Assembly: GCA_022824495.1 (NCBI GenBank)
Contig: JAJDZU010000024.1
Location: forward strand, 434,001-498,000
Direction of reading: 5' to 3'
From: Chloroflexota bacterium
GTDB lineage: Bacteria; Chloroflexota; UBA11872
DNA: 64,000 bases
The position numbers and the translations under genes are program-made. Positions 1-9,287 of the stretch are shown piece after piece. The notes below the pieces were generated by a model. That model was not told the DNA's origin and made no database searches. It was given only the letters and a program-made list of their open reading frames with translations. Numbering within the stretch: position 1 is the stretch's first letter; each line of letters begins with the position of its first letter.

Positions 1-2151
1 CCGCCAGTCATGCGCGACCCACGCGCGCGGAGCCCAGTCCGCAACTTCATACACGTACAGATTCTGGTTAACCGACGCCCACTGCGGCAGTGCCAGGTCT
101 TCCACCCGGACCTGGCGCAGAGCTGGTACATCAACCGGCACGCCAGAGGTCACGAAGCGCACGTTGGCGGCAGCCAGGGCAGGCGCACGCCGCCGCAGCA
201 TCTCGGTACGCGCATCAGCGTCCAGGGCCGCGTCCGATGCGAAGCCGGCAACCGTGGAGCGCTCGCTGCCGACGTAGGCGAGGTACTCGGCGGTGGCCCG
301 CGGCATCAGGTTCTCGTAGCCGTCGATTGACGCACGCCCACCCGCCATGGGGAGGTTGGGTGCGAGCGTTTCATTGAGAAAGACGTACTCCAGCAGATCG
401 CGGCGCGTTCGATCCAACTCCGTTCCCGCGGCGGTGGACAGCTCGAACTTCTGTGCCTGGCTGCGGTACGAGAACACCCGCCAATCGCCGTCGGAGTCCG
501 CCGGCACCACGCTGGCGGCCTGCGGATCTCGCGCATACCAGTCACCGGGCACCGTCGGAATCGCGTGGAACGGCGCCAGCAACACGTCAAACGCCAGCAC
601 GACGCAAAGCGCCGCCCGGGTGTTGTTCGGTGCTATTCGGCCGCGCAGATAGCGCCAAAACACAAGAGCGGTAAGCAGCGCCGCCAGGAGCGTCCAGCGC
701 GGCGCCCAATACTCAAGGCTGAACGCTGCCGTCATGCGTTCGTACAGCTGATCGAACGTGCGGTAATAGCGTTCGGCGGTCAGGAATCTTCCTTCCGAGC
801 CGACGATGGCCCGATCGATGTAGTCGTAGCCGTAGGGAACAATCAGAAAGGCAAACCCCGAGAGCACGATCGTGGCCGCGACCGTGCCCGCTCCAATCAG
901 CCCGGCGAGCCACACCCAGGCGCGGCCGATCCAGCGCACCAGCAGGCTTGAGCGGAGATCGCCAGCGCCTATTCGCTCGATCCCGATCGCCGCCAGGAAG
1001 GCCAGACCGAACGACGCCACGATTCCGAAACGTGCCGGCTGGCGGAAGAACTCAAAGAGCGGCAGCTTGTGGAGCAGCGGAAAGCCGAGGCTGTACGAGC
1101 CCATGGACAGGATCCAGGTCAGCAGGACAAGACCGCTCAGGAACCAGATAAGCCGCCGCCGCCAACCGGTCACCACCGCAATCAGCGCCAGCGCCGGCCC
1201 GGCAAGCCCGAGGTAGAGCAGTTCTTCGGCATTGAGGGTCTCATTCAGCACACGGGGAATCTCAAATGACGGATACACGTAGCCCACGATGAGGCTCCAG
1301 GGCGGAATCGATCCTTGTGAGGCGGTGGCAAAGTCGAGCCCGCCAGCGCGAGCGGAGAGATCCGTGGTTGTAAGGGTCGGTAGGAGCCGGACGGCGCCGA
1401 CGGCCAGGCCCACGACGGCGGCGACACCAATCCATCCCGCATCCTTCGCCGCCCGTGCAAACCCATCGTCGCCCCAGTTCCACCAGAATCGCGTTGCGGC
1501 GAAGAGCAGCCAGACGAAGCCCCACAGCAACGCAATCTGGGGATGGCCGGCCAGCACGGTAACGGCGGCGCTGATCGCCAGCAGCCCGGTGTAGCGGCGC
1601 TGGCCTCGCGAGATCAACTCAATGGCGCCGACGCCGGCCGGGAGGGCAAAGAAAATATCGGCGTAGTTGAGGAATCGAGACGTTGCGAAAACGAATCCGC
1701 CGTAGGTGAAAAGAAACGCGGCCACAAAGGCGCCGAGCCGGGTCAACCCCCACACCCGGCCCAGCCAATAGGCCGCCGCGGACGCAAGGGCCAGGCCCAG
1801 TGCCAGCTCAATGAAGTAGGCGCGCAGCGGCTCGAAGATCCAAAGCAGCAGCCAGGTCAGCGGGTAAAACCAGCCGAACTCGGAGAACGCGACCGGGAAC
1901 CCGGCCAACATGCCGTCGGCCCACAGCGGGATTCGCCCTTCGCGCACGCCCTCGGCAAGCAGGGCATACCGGGGCTGGTAACTCAGCAACAAGTCAAGGT
2001 CCAGCCAGGGTGCGCCGGCAAAAAGCAGATCGCGATAAAGCACCAGCAGCGGCGCCAAAAGACCAGCGGCTACAAGCGCGCGACGCTGCGCGGTCGAGGC
2101 CTGTTCAAGCCCAGCGAGAATCCCGGCGAGAGTTTGGCCCAACTGGCTCAA
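1..2151 (-). CDS. YfhO-like polytopic membrane protein (3' end outside window)
   Basis: The reading frame is open from 2151 to the window edge (717 codons, no stop), so the C-terminus is missing. The start is a TTG whose TGA overlaps the stop of the upstream glycosyltransferase gene. The protein has many hydrophobic segments (for example LTWLLLWIFEPLRAYFIEL and a long run of helices to about residue 480), then a soluble part with GYENLMPRATAEYL and LYVYEVADWAPRAWV. These two patterns are typical of YfhO/GT-C-like membrane proteins, which are thought to add sugars to lipid-linked or surface polymers at the outer face of the membrane. The family assignment is by motif memory. The role in this glycan operon is inferred from its place at the downstream end. 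Confidence 0.8.
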   Translation of the reverse strand, partial: MSQLGQTLAGILAGLEQASTAQRRALVAAGLLAPLLVLYRDLLFAGAPWLDLDLLLSYQPRYALLAEGVREGRIPLWADGMLAGFPVAFSEFGWFYPLTWLLLWIFEPLRAYFIELALGLALASAAAYWLGRVWGLTRLGAFVAAFLFTYGGFVFATSRFLNYADIFFALPAGVGAIELISRGQRRYTGLLAISAAVTVLAGHPQIALLWGFVWLLFAATRFWWNWGDDGFARAAKDAGWIGVAAVVGLAVGAVRLLPTLTTTDLSARAGGLDFATASQGSIPPWSLIVGYVYPSFEIPRVLNETLNAEELLYLGLAGPALALIAVVTGWRRRLIWFLSGLVLLTWILSMGSYSLGFPLLHKLPLFEFFRQPARFGIVASFGLAFLAAIGIERIGAGDLRSSLLVRWIGRAWVWLAGLIGAGTVAATIVLSGFAFLIVPYGYDYIDRAIVGSEGRFLTAERYYRTFDQLYERMTAAFSLEYWAPRWTLLAALLTALVFWRYLRGRIAPNNTRAALCVVLAFDVLLAPFHAIPTVPGDWYARDPQAASVVPADSDGDWRVFSYRSQAQKFELSTAAGTELDRTRRDLLEYVFLNETLAPNLPMAGGRASIDGYENLMPRATAEYLAYVGSERSTVAGFASDAALDADARTEMLRRRAPALAAANVRFVTSGVPVDVPALRQVRVEDLALPQWASVNQNLYVYEVADWAPRAWVAHDWR

Positions 2152-3356
2152 GAGGCCGGCACAGATTCCAGAAACTCGCGGATAGCCGCGGCGCGCTGCG
2201 TCCATGTACGGCTCTCCACCTCCAAGCGAGCGGCGCTGGCCAGGCGGGCGGCCAGTGCCTTGTCGGTCAGCAGACGATCGACGGCGCTTGCCAGCGCGCT
2301 CGGCTCGTCGGGCGCCACGAGCAGGGCGTTGCGTTCATCGTGCAAGACCTCGCGCAGTGAGGGTAAGTCACTGGCCACTATCGGACGTTCGGCGGCCATG
2401 TATTCGAACAGTTTCAGAGGCGACGTGTGTTCGCGGGAGATGACCTGCCGTGCACTGAACGGAATCACCGCCACGTCCGCGGCCACCAGGTATTTCCGCG
2501 CATCGTCGGGCGGCAGGTGGCCGGTGACGTGAATGTTTGGAAGATCAGAGGCCGCCGCCCTGATGCGATCCAAGTCAGGCGGAATGCCTCCCACAATGAT
2601 CCACTGGACGTCCGTCGATGCGCAGCGCGCCGCCTCGACCAGCGTGTCCACGCCCTTCCACGGGTACAGGTGGCCGAGATAGCAGACGACCGGTGCGTCG
2701 TCCGGGATTCCAACTTCGGCCCGAGCCGCGTCACGGTCGCGATCTGCAAACGCCTCGATGTCCACGGCATCCGGCGCAACGCACAGTCGACTCGGTTCGA
2801 ATCCAGCCTCGACATACCACCGCCGCAGGCCTTCGGTTATGGCAATCACCGCATCCATGCGACGTGCGGCCCACAGGTGCAGGGCTGCCGACAATCGCGA
2901 GCGAGGCACGGTGTGCACCTCAAAGCAGAAGCGGGCGGGCTGTCCCAAGAGCAGCCGCAGCACCGTCAACGGCAACAGATCGCGGCTGTAGACCACGTGC
3001 GGCTTCCACCGACGCACGACGGTGAGCGCGGCGATAGCGAACGACCAGAGCTGCAGCAGGTGCGCGGCAAGCCTGATCGGACCCTGATTGAGCACCGGCC
3101 AGTCGATTGTGACGCGCTTAATGGCGTCAACTGTGGGCAATCCGATGAGAGCGAAAGTACTGGGCACGCCGGCGAATTGAAACGGGTCGCTGACGGCGCG
3201 CATGGCCGCTGTGTTCGCGCGGCGGGCGTAGGCGAGCAATACGGTGGCCCCACCCGACGCAAAGCCGGCGGCCATGTGCATGATCTGCAGCGGATGGGCG
3301 CGTTCGCTGGGAATCCGCGCGTTCGCAACCATCACGATGCGCGGCGAGTCGTCCAC
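2148..3356 (-). CDS. GT4-type glycosyltransferase
   Basis: A retaining GT-B glycosyltransferase of about 402 residues that should transfer a sugar from a nucleotide donor to a growing surface glycan in the cytoplasm. The N-terminal Rossmann half begins with RIVMVANARIPSERAHP. The C-terminal donor-binding half carries VCYLGHLYPWKGVDTLVEA and the GT4 signature region SPLKLFEYMAAERPIVASD, with the conserved E in the donor site. The chosen GTG at 3356 lies 2 bases after the upstream stop. A longer frame to 3485 exists but would run into the upstream gene and adds no family sequence. The stop overlaps the next gene by NTGA, so it is translationally coupled. The exact sugar is unknown. Confidence 0.88.
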   Translation of the reverse strand: MDDSPRIVMVANARIPSERAHPLQIMHMAAGFASGGATVLLAYARRANTAAMRAVSDPFQFAGVPSTFALIGLPTVDAIKRVTIDWPVLNQGPIRLAAHLLQLWSFAIAALTVVRRWKPHVVYSRDLLPLTVLRLLLGQPARFCFEVHTVPRSRLSAALHLWAARRMDAVIAITEGLRRWYVEAGFEPSRLCVAPDAVDIEAFADRDRDAARAEVGIPDDAPVVCYLGHLYPWKGVDTLVEAARCASTDVQWIIVGGIPPDLDRIRAAASDLPNIHVTGHLPPDDARKYLVAADVAVIPFSARQVISREHTSPLKLFEYMAAERPIVASDLPSLREVLHDERNALLVAPDEPSALASAVDRLLTDKALAARLASAARLEVESRTWTQRAAAIREFLESVPAS

Positions 3357-3358
3357 GC

Positions 3359-5164
3359 CTAGATCCGATACTCGACGCACACCGTAGCGTCCGCCGGTAG
3401 CGGGCCAATCTCGATGACATTCCCCGACCGGCGCCAGGGTGCATCGGAGTCGACCTGAAGCTCTCGCGTCGCGGCCGGCAGCCAATACCGCGCGTCTTCC
3501 ATGTCGTTCAAGGTCTCAAGCTGGTCGCGGACCGCAAGGTCGCCCGCCTCAATCCGATAGGTTCGCCTGGTTCTCACCCCGCCGTGAGCACGTCCGTCGG
3601 CAAGCGCCACACCGGATGCGACCGTTAATTCGTCGTCCGTGACTTCTACGTCGCCTTCAAGGGCATGGCTGGACAGCCAGCGGCGGCTTGCACGCCAGGC
3701 CGGCGGACCAAAGTGACGCCACAGGAACTTGAGCGCGTACGGCCAGCGCCCGGCGTACGCGTGTGAGCGCGCGATGTGCAGGAGAAAGCGCGATTCACGG
3801 CGAGCCAGAACGCCTCGGAAGTCCGGCAGCACCCGACGCCGAGGACCTGGCAACACCTCCCAGGTTGCCTCCGGAACGTCCGGCTCTGAGCGAAAGCAAA
3901 GCTCATTCCGCCAGCCAGCGCTGGCGTTCCCTGTGTAGACCAGGCCGCCACCGCCAATGCGGCCGCCGACCAGCCGGTCGGCCGGCTGCTTGTGTGTTCG
4001 CACCAGCGCGCACAGACGCGGCGTCTCCAGCCGAGCCACGCCGGCGTCGCGCGCGATAGCCGGAGCGGAGCGTCCGCCCGTTGGCGGGTTGCTCGGCAGG
4101 TCGTCCAGGTCGGCCGCCGCGTGAGCCCGCGCCAGCCAGGCGAGGTCGGCCGTGTGCATGTAGCGGCAGACGAAGGCCGGGGCGCCCGCGGTCGCATCAA
4201 TCAGCCCGCCCTCGCCCATCGCCGCGGCGCTCTGGGCCGCAACTCGCCCGGCCAGCGGCAACAGCGACGAACGACCGTCGGCCGCCAGCACGTACGCGCC
4301 GTACGGTGCCGAGCCGACCTCCGCATCCGCGTCCCAGAACCATCGCTTGCCTTCAAGGCCCAGCGGCATCACACCGTCGGGCCGAAGCACAAACGCCAGA
4401 AAGTCAGCGCCATCACGCAGGCGGTCCTCGAACGAGGACTCCGCGTTGACGTGCCGCAAGGCGTAGCGAGCGAAGGCCACACAGCGGCTGTGGTAGTAGA
4501 CCGTCAGGTCGGAGATTCCGGCGCCCTCCCCCAGCAAGGCCGCATCGCGCACGTAGGCGAAGGAGCCATCCGACCGCATTTCGGCCAGCGCGCCGCCAAC
4601 CGAGTCCACGACGATCCGTGCCCAGACCGGCTCGTCCAACGCCGCCGAAGCTGCCGCCAATCCCATGGCGCCCCAGAGCCGCTGATTGACGACAGGCTTG
4701 TCGATGACGTTGCGCCGCAGGTAGGTGTCGCAGCAGAGCCGAATTGCCTGTTCGATCGACAGCCGGTCAGTCGCCGCCAGCTCATCGCCCGCGTGTTGCA
4801 ACAGCGTGGCCAGGGCGTCCACGCATTCGCCCGCGTCGATGACGTTGGTCGAGTTGTTGCGAGGATCGTGAAGGCCTGGAAAAAACACCCAGGCACCGTC
4901 TGCGCCAGGGTCGGGCGCGAGGCGCGCCGCTACGCGCGTGGCCGTTGCCACGGCCCTTGTCAGATACCGATCCTGATTCGTGTGCGCGTGCAGCGCACAG
5001 TTGATCACGATGCTTCGTGCTGTCTTGCCGGTGTGGTCGACCCTGTGCTCCGGACAGGGCGTGTAGCCGTTGTCGTCCCGAAGGCGCTCAAAAGCAGATG
5101 ACGCCGTTGCCAGCACCCATGCGGCGCGCGCGGTCAGCGTCGACGACTGAATGACATCAACCAT
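3359..5164 (-). CDS. Heparinase II/III-like or toroid-fold carbohydrate-active protein
   Basis: A soluble protein of about 601 residues with no signal peptide. The first ~370 residues are helix-rich with regular repeats (AAWVLATASSAFERLRDD, NVIDAGECVDALATLLQ, LWGAMGLAAASAALDEP), as in alpha/alpha-toroid glycan lyases and hydrolases. The last ~230 residues look like beta-sandwich (GGVRTRRTYRIEAGDLAVRDQ). This layout resembles the heparinase II/III superfamily, but I cannot place catalytic residues, so lyase activity is not claimed. It may trim, epimerise or bind the polymer made by the surrounding glycosyltransferases. ATG at 5164 is preferred over GTG at 5167 because an AGGG sits 5 bases before it. 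It is spaced 7 bases from the upstream stop. Confidence 0.6.
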   Translation of the reverse strand: MVDVIQSSTLTARAAWVLATASSAFERLRDDNGYTPCPEHRVDHTGKTARSIVINCALHAHTNQDRYLTRAVATATRVAARLAPDPGADGAWVFFPGLHDPRNNSTNVIDAGECVDALATLLQHAGDELAATDRLSIEQAIRLCCDTYLRRNVIDKPVVNQRLWGAMGLAAASAALDEPVWARIVVDSVGGALAEMRSDGSFAYVRDAALLGEGAGISDLTVYYHSRCVAFARYALRHVNAESSFEDRLRDGADFLAFVLRPDGVMPLGLEGKRWFWDADAEVGSAPYGAYVLAADGRSSLLPLAGRVAAQSAAAMGEGGLIDATAGAPAFVCRYMHTADLAWLARAHAAADLDDLPSNPPTGGRSAPAIARDAGVARLETPRLCALVRTHKQPADRLVGGRIGGGGLVYTGNASAGWRNELCFRSEPDVPEATWEVLPGPRRRVLPDFRGVLARRESRFLLHIARSHAYAGRWPYALKFLWRHFGPPAWRASRRWLSSHALEGDVEVTDDELTVASGVALADGRAHGGVRTRRTYRIEAGDLAVRDQLETLNDMEDARYWLPAATRELQVDSDAPWRRSGNVIEIGPLPADATVCVEYRI

Positions 5165-5171
5165 CACGACC

Positions 5172-5777
5172 CTAAGCTCGCTCCCGGATGACCCGTGCGG
5201 GCATCCCGGCCACGATTGCGTACGGCGGCACGTCGTCGGACACGACGGAACGCACGGCCACGACCGCTCCGTCGCCGATGGTCACGCCGGGAAGCACCAC
5301 GACCTCGCTAAAGAGCATGACCTGGTCGCCAATGATCACCGGCGCCGTCTCGATGGGCGCATCCAACGCTGGCGTGTCCCGGCGGTCCAGCACATGACGG
5401 TGGGTATAGATGGTCGAGCGGCGTCCGATGTGCGATCGCTCGCCCACCTGAATGCCGCCGGTGCAATCGAAGCGCGTTTCCGACAGGACCTCAGTTCCGG
5501 GCCCAATTGAGAGTTCGGCGTTGGGGGCACGTCCCGGTTCCCACCCGGCACGCACGTCACGCTTTATGCGCGCGCCGTCGCCCAGGTTCAACCGCAGGCC
5601 GGCCGGGTAGTAAAAGCGACTGTCCACTCGGACTCGCTCGCCGCATGACACACCGGACGCCCGTCGCAGCAGCATTGCTCGAAGTGTCCAGAGCAGGCGC
5701 TGGTACGGGGGAATGATCTGCAGGTCCGGCAACTGACCGACAAGACGGGCAAGCTGCCTAGACGGGTCAAGGTTCAT
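5172..5777 (-). CDS. Hexapeptide-repeat acyltransferase (LbH fold, WcaF/NodL type)
   Basis: A 201-residue protein that likely acetylates or acylates a sugar in the surface glycan using acetyl-CoA. It has left-handed beta-helix hexapeptide repeats (VGERSHIGRRSTI, VIIGDQVMLFSEVVVLPGVTIGDGAVV) and the usual C-terminal end of the family, VVSDDVPPYAIVAGMPARVI. The His of the active site is plausibly in IYTHRH. The start is the ATG at 5777, whose TGA is the stop of the upstream GT4 gene; an in-frame extension to 5867 only reads back through that gene. It sits between two glycosyltransferases in the same operon. Confidence 0.88.
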   Translation of the reverse strand: MNLDPSRQLARLVGQLPDLQIIPPYQRLLWTLRAMLLRRASGVSCGERVRVDSRFYYPAGLRLNLGDGARIKRDVRAGWEPGRAPNAELSIGPGTEVLSETRFDCTGGIQVGERSHIGRRSTIYTHRHVLDRRDTPALDAPIETAPVIIGDQVMLFSEVVVLPGVTIGDGAVVAVRSVVSDDVPPYAIVAGMPARVIRERA

Positions 5778-6913
5778 GGCGCGTCGTCCGACTCCGCAAC
5801 TGACGGGAACGGGGGACGCTCGCCCGCGCGCAGGGCGTGGCAGACGCGCACCAAGCGTTCGGCCCACCCGCCCGCACCGTGTTCGCCAACGACGGCAGAT
5901 TGCAATCGCTTGACGGAGGCCCGCTTGTGTTCAGCCGGCAAATTGAGCAGACGAGTCACTCCGGCAGCCAGCTCCGAGCCAGAGTCGCCGACGAGTACCG
6001 CATCGGCTAGCTCCCCCAGCATGCCGCCGTAGGCGCTGTTGTTGGTCACCAACGGCGTGGCGCAAGCCAGAGCCTCCAGGCCCGTCTTGTCCAGTGCCGG
6101 TTGCGCACGCCAATTCACAAACACATCCAGCGATCCGTAGAACCCCGCCATCTCGTCACCGCGTACAGCGCCCACATACTCCACCGCGTTACGCACGCCT
6201 AGCCTATCGGCGAGATCCTGCAACTCGTCGACATATGAGCGATCGGACGAATAAAAGGGCTCGCCGGCGATTCGCAGCGTGGCGTCGCGGCAGTTGGCGC
6301 TTCGCAACTCCGCGAGAGCCCGGATTCCTTGCTCGAAACCCTTGAGCGGCGTAAGTCGTCCGGCCATGCCGATGACCGGCCCGGCGCTCTGCCCGCGCGC
6401 GGCCGGTGGATGAAACCGTCCGGTATCGATCCCGTGCCCTATGACGAATGCTCGATTGCTACATATTGGGTAGCTATCGGACGAGGCGGTAACCGCGGCG
6501 TTCATCAGCCGGTCTGCCCGTCGCAACATTGCGGTCGAGCCGTGGCTCGTGTACCAGAGCACCAGCGGCGTACGGCTCATGCGAGTGATCGGCGACAGGG
6601 CCACGGCGTAGGCAGGCACCATGTGAGCCAGCGCTACGTTCACTCGACGTCGGACAATGAGCTTTGCGCAAACCCAGGCGAACGCCATCGCCGTCGACCG
6701 GCGTGACCGTCCACGCTCGCGGCCAAGGCCGTGGACGAAGACGTTGGACGGAAGGTCAACGTCACCCACACGCGCGGCCACCACGTGAACGGCGGCGGTT
6801 CTTTGACTCAATTCCGCCGCCCAGGTGTGAGTAACTGCCAGGTTGGTGCTCGATCGGTCGAGTTCCTGGGTTACGAACAGCAGCCGAAGGTCGCTGTCCG
6901 ATGACCGGCTCAC
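5774..6913 (-). CDS. GT4-type glycosyltransferase
   Basis: A 379-residue GT-B glycosyltransferase. The N-terminal half starts with LRLLFVTQELDRSSTNLAV. The donor half holds PVIGMAGRLTPLKGFEQGI and FVNWRAQPALDKTGLEALAC, which is the E-x7-E-like region of GT4 (GLEALACATPLV). The start is GTG at 6913, overlapping the upstream stop as GTGA; the stop overlaps the acyltransferase start as ATGA, so it is coupled on both sides. It acts in the cytoplasm on a lipid-linked glycan by analogy with other members. The donor and acceptor are not predictable from sequence. Confidence 0.87.
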   Translation of the reverse strand: MSRSSDSDLRLLFVTQELDRSSTNLAVTHTWAAELSQRTAAVHVVAARVGDVDLPSNVFVHGLGRERGRSRRSTAMAFAWVCAKLIVRRRVNVALAHMVPAYAVALSPITRMSRTPLVLWYTSHGSTAMLRRADRLMNAAVTASSDSYPICSNRAFVIGHGIDTGRFHPPAARGQSAGPVIGMAGRLTPLKGFEQGIRALAELRSANCRDATLRIAGEPFYSSDRSYVDELQDLADRLGVRNAVEYVGAVRGDEMAGFYGSLDVFVNWRAQPALDKTGLEALACATPLVTNNSAYGGMLGELADAVLVGDSGSELAAGVTRLLNLPAEHKRASVKRLQSAVVGEHGAGGWAERLVRVCHALRAGERPPFPSVAESDDAP

Positions 6914-8040
6914 GTCACCCTGCTCTCGGCTAACCGGCGATACGAAGCAGCGTAGGCGCCGAGAACCGCGGACTTCTCAAACTGAGCCGTGGCCGCCCGA
7001 GCGGCGCGGCCCGCCTCGCGCACCTCGCCGGAGTCACGAAGCACGCGCTCGACCATCACCGCGCCGGCCTCGGCACTCCACGGCAGCAGCCAGCCGTTCG
7101 CGCCGTGTTCGATGGTCTCCGGCATCACGCCTACGGGCGTGGCAAAGACCGGCGTGCCGCAGGCCATGGCTTCCAGGCACACCCGCGGACCACCCTCGCT
7201 GAGCGAAGGAGCGATGAGCGCGCGCATGCGTCGGTAGAGATCGGCCAGATCGGCGGGACGGTCCAGCCAATCAACAAAGCTCACCCGGTCCAGGATTCCG
7301 GAGCGCGCGAGCCCACGACGAAACGCACGCATCCCCGGCCCCTGGCCGGCGACCGCAAACCGCGCTTGCGAGTCTCCGGCTGCGACTCTGGCGAAGACTT
7401 GAATGACGTAGTTGAGATTCTTGTTCGCAACCAGTCGCCCCACAAACCCGAGGGCGTAATCCTTTGCCGCATCGCGGGGTGTGAAGACATCGCGATCGAT
7501 ATAGGCCGACGGCAGCACCAGAACCCGCTCCGCCGGCACGCCCCATTTCGCCAGCAGGTCGGGAACCTCCCGCCGATTGACCACACGAATGGCGGCCGCG
7601 CGGCGTGCCACGCGCGTCACATACGCGCGATAGACCATTTGCGCCAGCGGTTCCCACCACTGGGCCCGCCTCGGGTGACCTGGCACGTGGTGGATCTCGC
7701 TGACATAAGGCGTCCCAAAGCGGCCCGACAGCCGCGCCGCGGCCCGTCCGTTGGCGAAGATTCCGTAGTCGTGGCTGACGATCAGTCCATGCTTGTGGTC
7801 TCGCAGCAGTTCGGCGCCCCGGCGGCGCATCCAGGCCGACTGGCGCGCGCGTGAGGTCGGCGCGGGTTCGACGCGTACGCCCGGATACGGCTCCACCGTC
7901 CGTGCATCTTCGGCTCGCGGCGAAAGCACGTCGATACGATCGAATTCGGCCGCCAGGCCTTCGAGGGTTGTGTGGAAAGGCCCACGTCGGCCTGTCGTGA
8001 GATCCCGATCACCGCTGAGCATCAGCAGCTTGGCGCTCAC
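6910..8040 (-). CDS. GT4-type glycosyltransferase
   Basis: A 376-residue GT-B glycosyltransferase. Clear family landmarks are YALGFVGRLVANKNLNYVI (donor-domain start) and IAPSLSEGGPRVCLEAMACG, the classical SxxEGxxxxxLEAMACGTP motif with both conserved Glu residues. The N-terminal half has an acceptor-side loop HHVPGHPRRAQWW. Start is GTG at 8040 in a GTGA overlap with the upstream gene. The stop overlaps the next glycosyltransferase start. The gene probably adds one residue of the repeating unit; the sugar is unknown. Confidence 0.9.
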   Translation of the reverse strand: MSAKLLMLSGDRDLTTGRRGPFHTTLEGLAAEFDRIDVLSPRAEDARTVEPYPGVRVEPAPTSRARQSAWMRRRGAELLRDHKHGLIVSHDYGIFANGRAAARLSGRFGTPYVSEIHHVPGHPRRAQWWEPLAQMVYRAYVTRVARRAAAIRVVNRREVPDLLAKWGVPAERVLVLPSAYIDRDVFTPRDAAKDYALGFVGRLVANKNLNYVIQVFARVAAGDSQARFAVAGQGPGMRAFRRGLARSGILDRVSFVDWLDRPADLADLYRRMRALIAPSLSEGGPRVCLEAMACGTPVFATPVGVMPETIEHGANGWLLPWSAEAGAVMVERVLRDSGEVREAGRAARAATAQFEKSAVLGAYAASYRRLAESRVT

Positions 8041-9200
8041 GGCCTGGCGCGCGACGTTGAGCCGGTGACCTCGGACAGAATCTCCATCGTTTCATCCACC
8101 AGCCGGTCCCACGTGAAGTGTTCGAGTCCCTCCGACCCCTTGCTCACCAGCCGATCGGCAAGCTCGCGGTCGGCTAACAGGCGGTTTACGGCTATCACGA
8201 AGGCGCGATGGTCGCCGAGCGGCGTCAGCAGCGCGTTGTGCCCGTGGGTGAGGATTTCCCGGTTTCCACCGATGTCCGTCGTAACAATCGGCGTTCCAAT
8301 AACGCGAGCCTCAACCAGCGTGTGGGACAGACCTTCGTACGACGTGTTCAGCACAAACACGTCGGCGGCACGCAGGTACATGCCAACGTCCCGGTGCGGC
8401 ACCCGACCCACGAAACGAACCCGGTCGCCCAGGCCCAACTCGGCCGCGTAGCGTTCCAGGGCCGGCTGCTCCGGCCCGTCGCCAACGATGGCCAGCACGG
8501 CGTCGTTCGCGAAGTCGGGAACCATGCGCAGCAGGTCGTCAACCCGTTTCCATCCATAGAGTCGGGAAACAGTGCATATCAACGGGCCTTCAAATCCGAG
8601 CTGCCGCTTGGCTTCCGCGCGTGGTACGTCTATCTCTGGAATCTCGGTCAGCGCGTTATGAACCACGCGAATCTTGTCCGGCCGGGCGCCCCACGTGCGC
8701 ACGAACGCGCCGACGTATCCGCTGGGAACCACGATCACATTGGCCAGCGTTGTATACATGCGTTGGATGATTTGGAACGCCCGAGTGAGCGGCCCGTGAC
8801 GCGTCCGCTGAAACTCCTCGATCCCCAGCGTGGTCATGCCCCGCCGGTGCGCGGACTCCCAGGCCCAGTCGCCCACGATCTTCAGCACCCGGGGCCGACC
8901 GGCCATCAGCGCGGCCAGCGTTGATGGCGCCTCGATACCGTTGATATAGACCACGTCGGACATCAGCGCGGCCCGCAACGTATGCCACCAGACCAGGGCA
9001 TAGCGCAGCGGTATCGGCGTGTTCCAGGAGACGCGAACGATCGGAAAGGGCGGACGCACCAGCCCCTCCGGATCGTCCGGGCAAACCACCGCCCGAACCG
9101 CGTGGCCGCGGTTGTGCAGCGTCAGCGCAAGGTTGTAAATGTGCGTTGCGGGCCCGCCGACCGTCGGCGGAAAAATGTTTGAGACAAACGTGATGCGCAT
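8037..9200 (-). CDS. GT4-type glycosyltransferase
   Basis: A 387-residue glycosyltransferase. It begins MRITFVSNIFPPTVGGPATH, which is the typical GT4 opening with the glycine-rich donor-side loop. The C-terminal half has ADVFVLNTSYEGLSHTLVEA (S-x-x-E-G with the second Glu), followed by GTPIVTTDIGGNREIL. The ATG at 9200 is chosen because it starts exactly at this motif; the open frame to 9287 adds unrelated residues. An 87-base gap separates it from the radical SAM gene, one of the few gaps in this operon. Cytoplasmic, sugar specificity unknown. Confidence 0.9.
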   Translation of the reverse strand: MRITFVSNIFPPTVGGPATHIYNLALTLHNRGHAVRAVVCPDDPEGLVRPPFPIVRVSWNTPIPLRYALVWWHTLRAALMSDVVYINGIEAPSTLAALMAGRPRVLKIVGDWAWESAHRRGMTTLGIEEFQRTRHGPLTRAFQIIQRMYTTLANVIVVPSGYVGAFVRTWGARPDKIRVVHNALTEIPEIDVPRAEAKRQLGFEGPLICTVSRLYGWKRVDDLLRMVPDFANDAVLAIVGDGPEQPALERYAAELGLGDRVRFVGRVPHRDVGMYLRAADVFVLNTSYEGLSHTLVEARVIGTPIVTTDIGGNREILTHGHNALLTPLGDHRAFVIAVNRLLADRELADRLVSKGSEGLEHFTWDRLVDETMEILSEVTGSTSRARP

Positions 9201-9287
9201 TGCTGGGACGCTAGCACCGGCTTCGGCACGCGACAACGGCGCCAGCGGCGTTCGCCGAGTGGCGGAGCGTTGCACTCCGCCTGGCAA

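Noticed and set aside
2787..2805. tRNA T-loop-like sequence GGTTCGAATCC
   Set aside because: It lies inside the GT4 coding frame; no acceptor stem, D-arm or anticodon arm can be placed around it.
2427..3362. Long plus-strand open frame of 311 codons opposite a glycosyltransferase gene
   Set aside because: It is the antisense shadow of the GT4 gene at 2148-3356; the product has no recognisable motif and is rich in Arg, His and Pro, typical of high-GC antisense frames. Similar shadows at 1543-2532 and 3992-5101 were also dropped.
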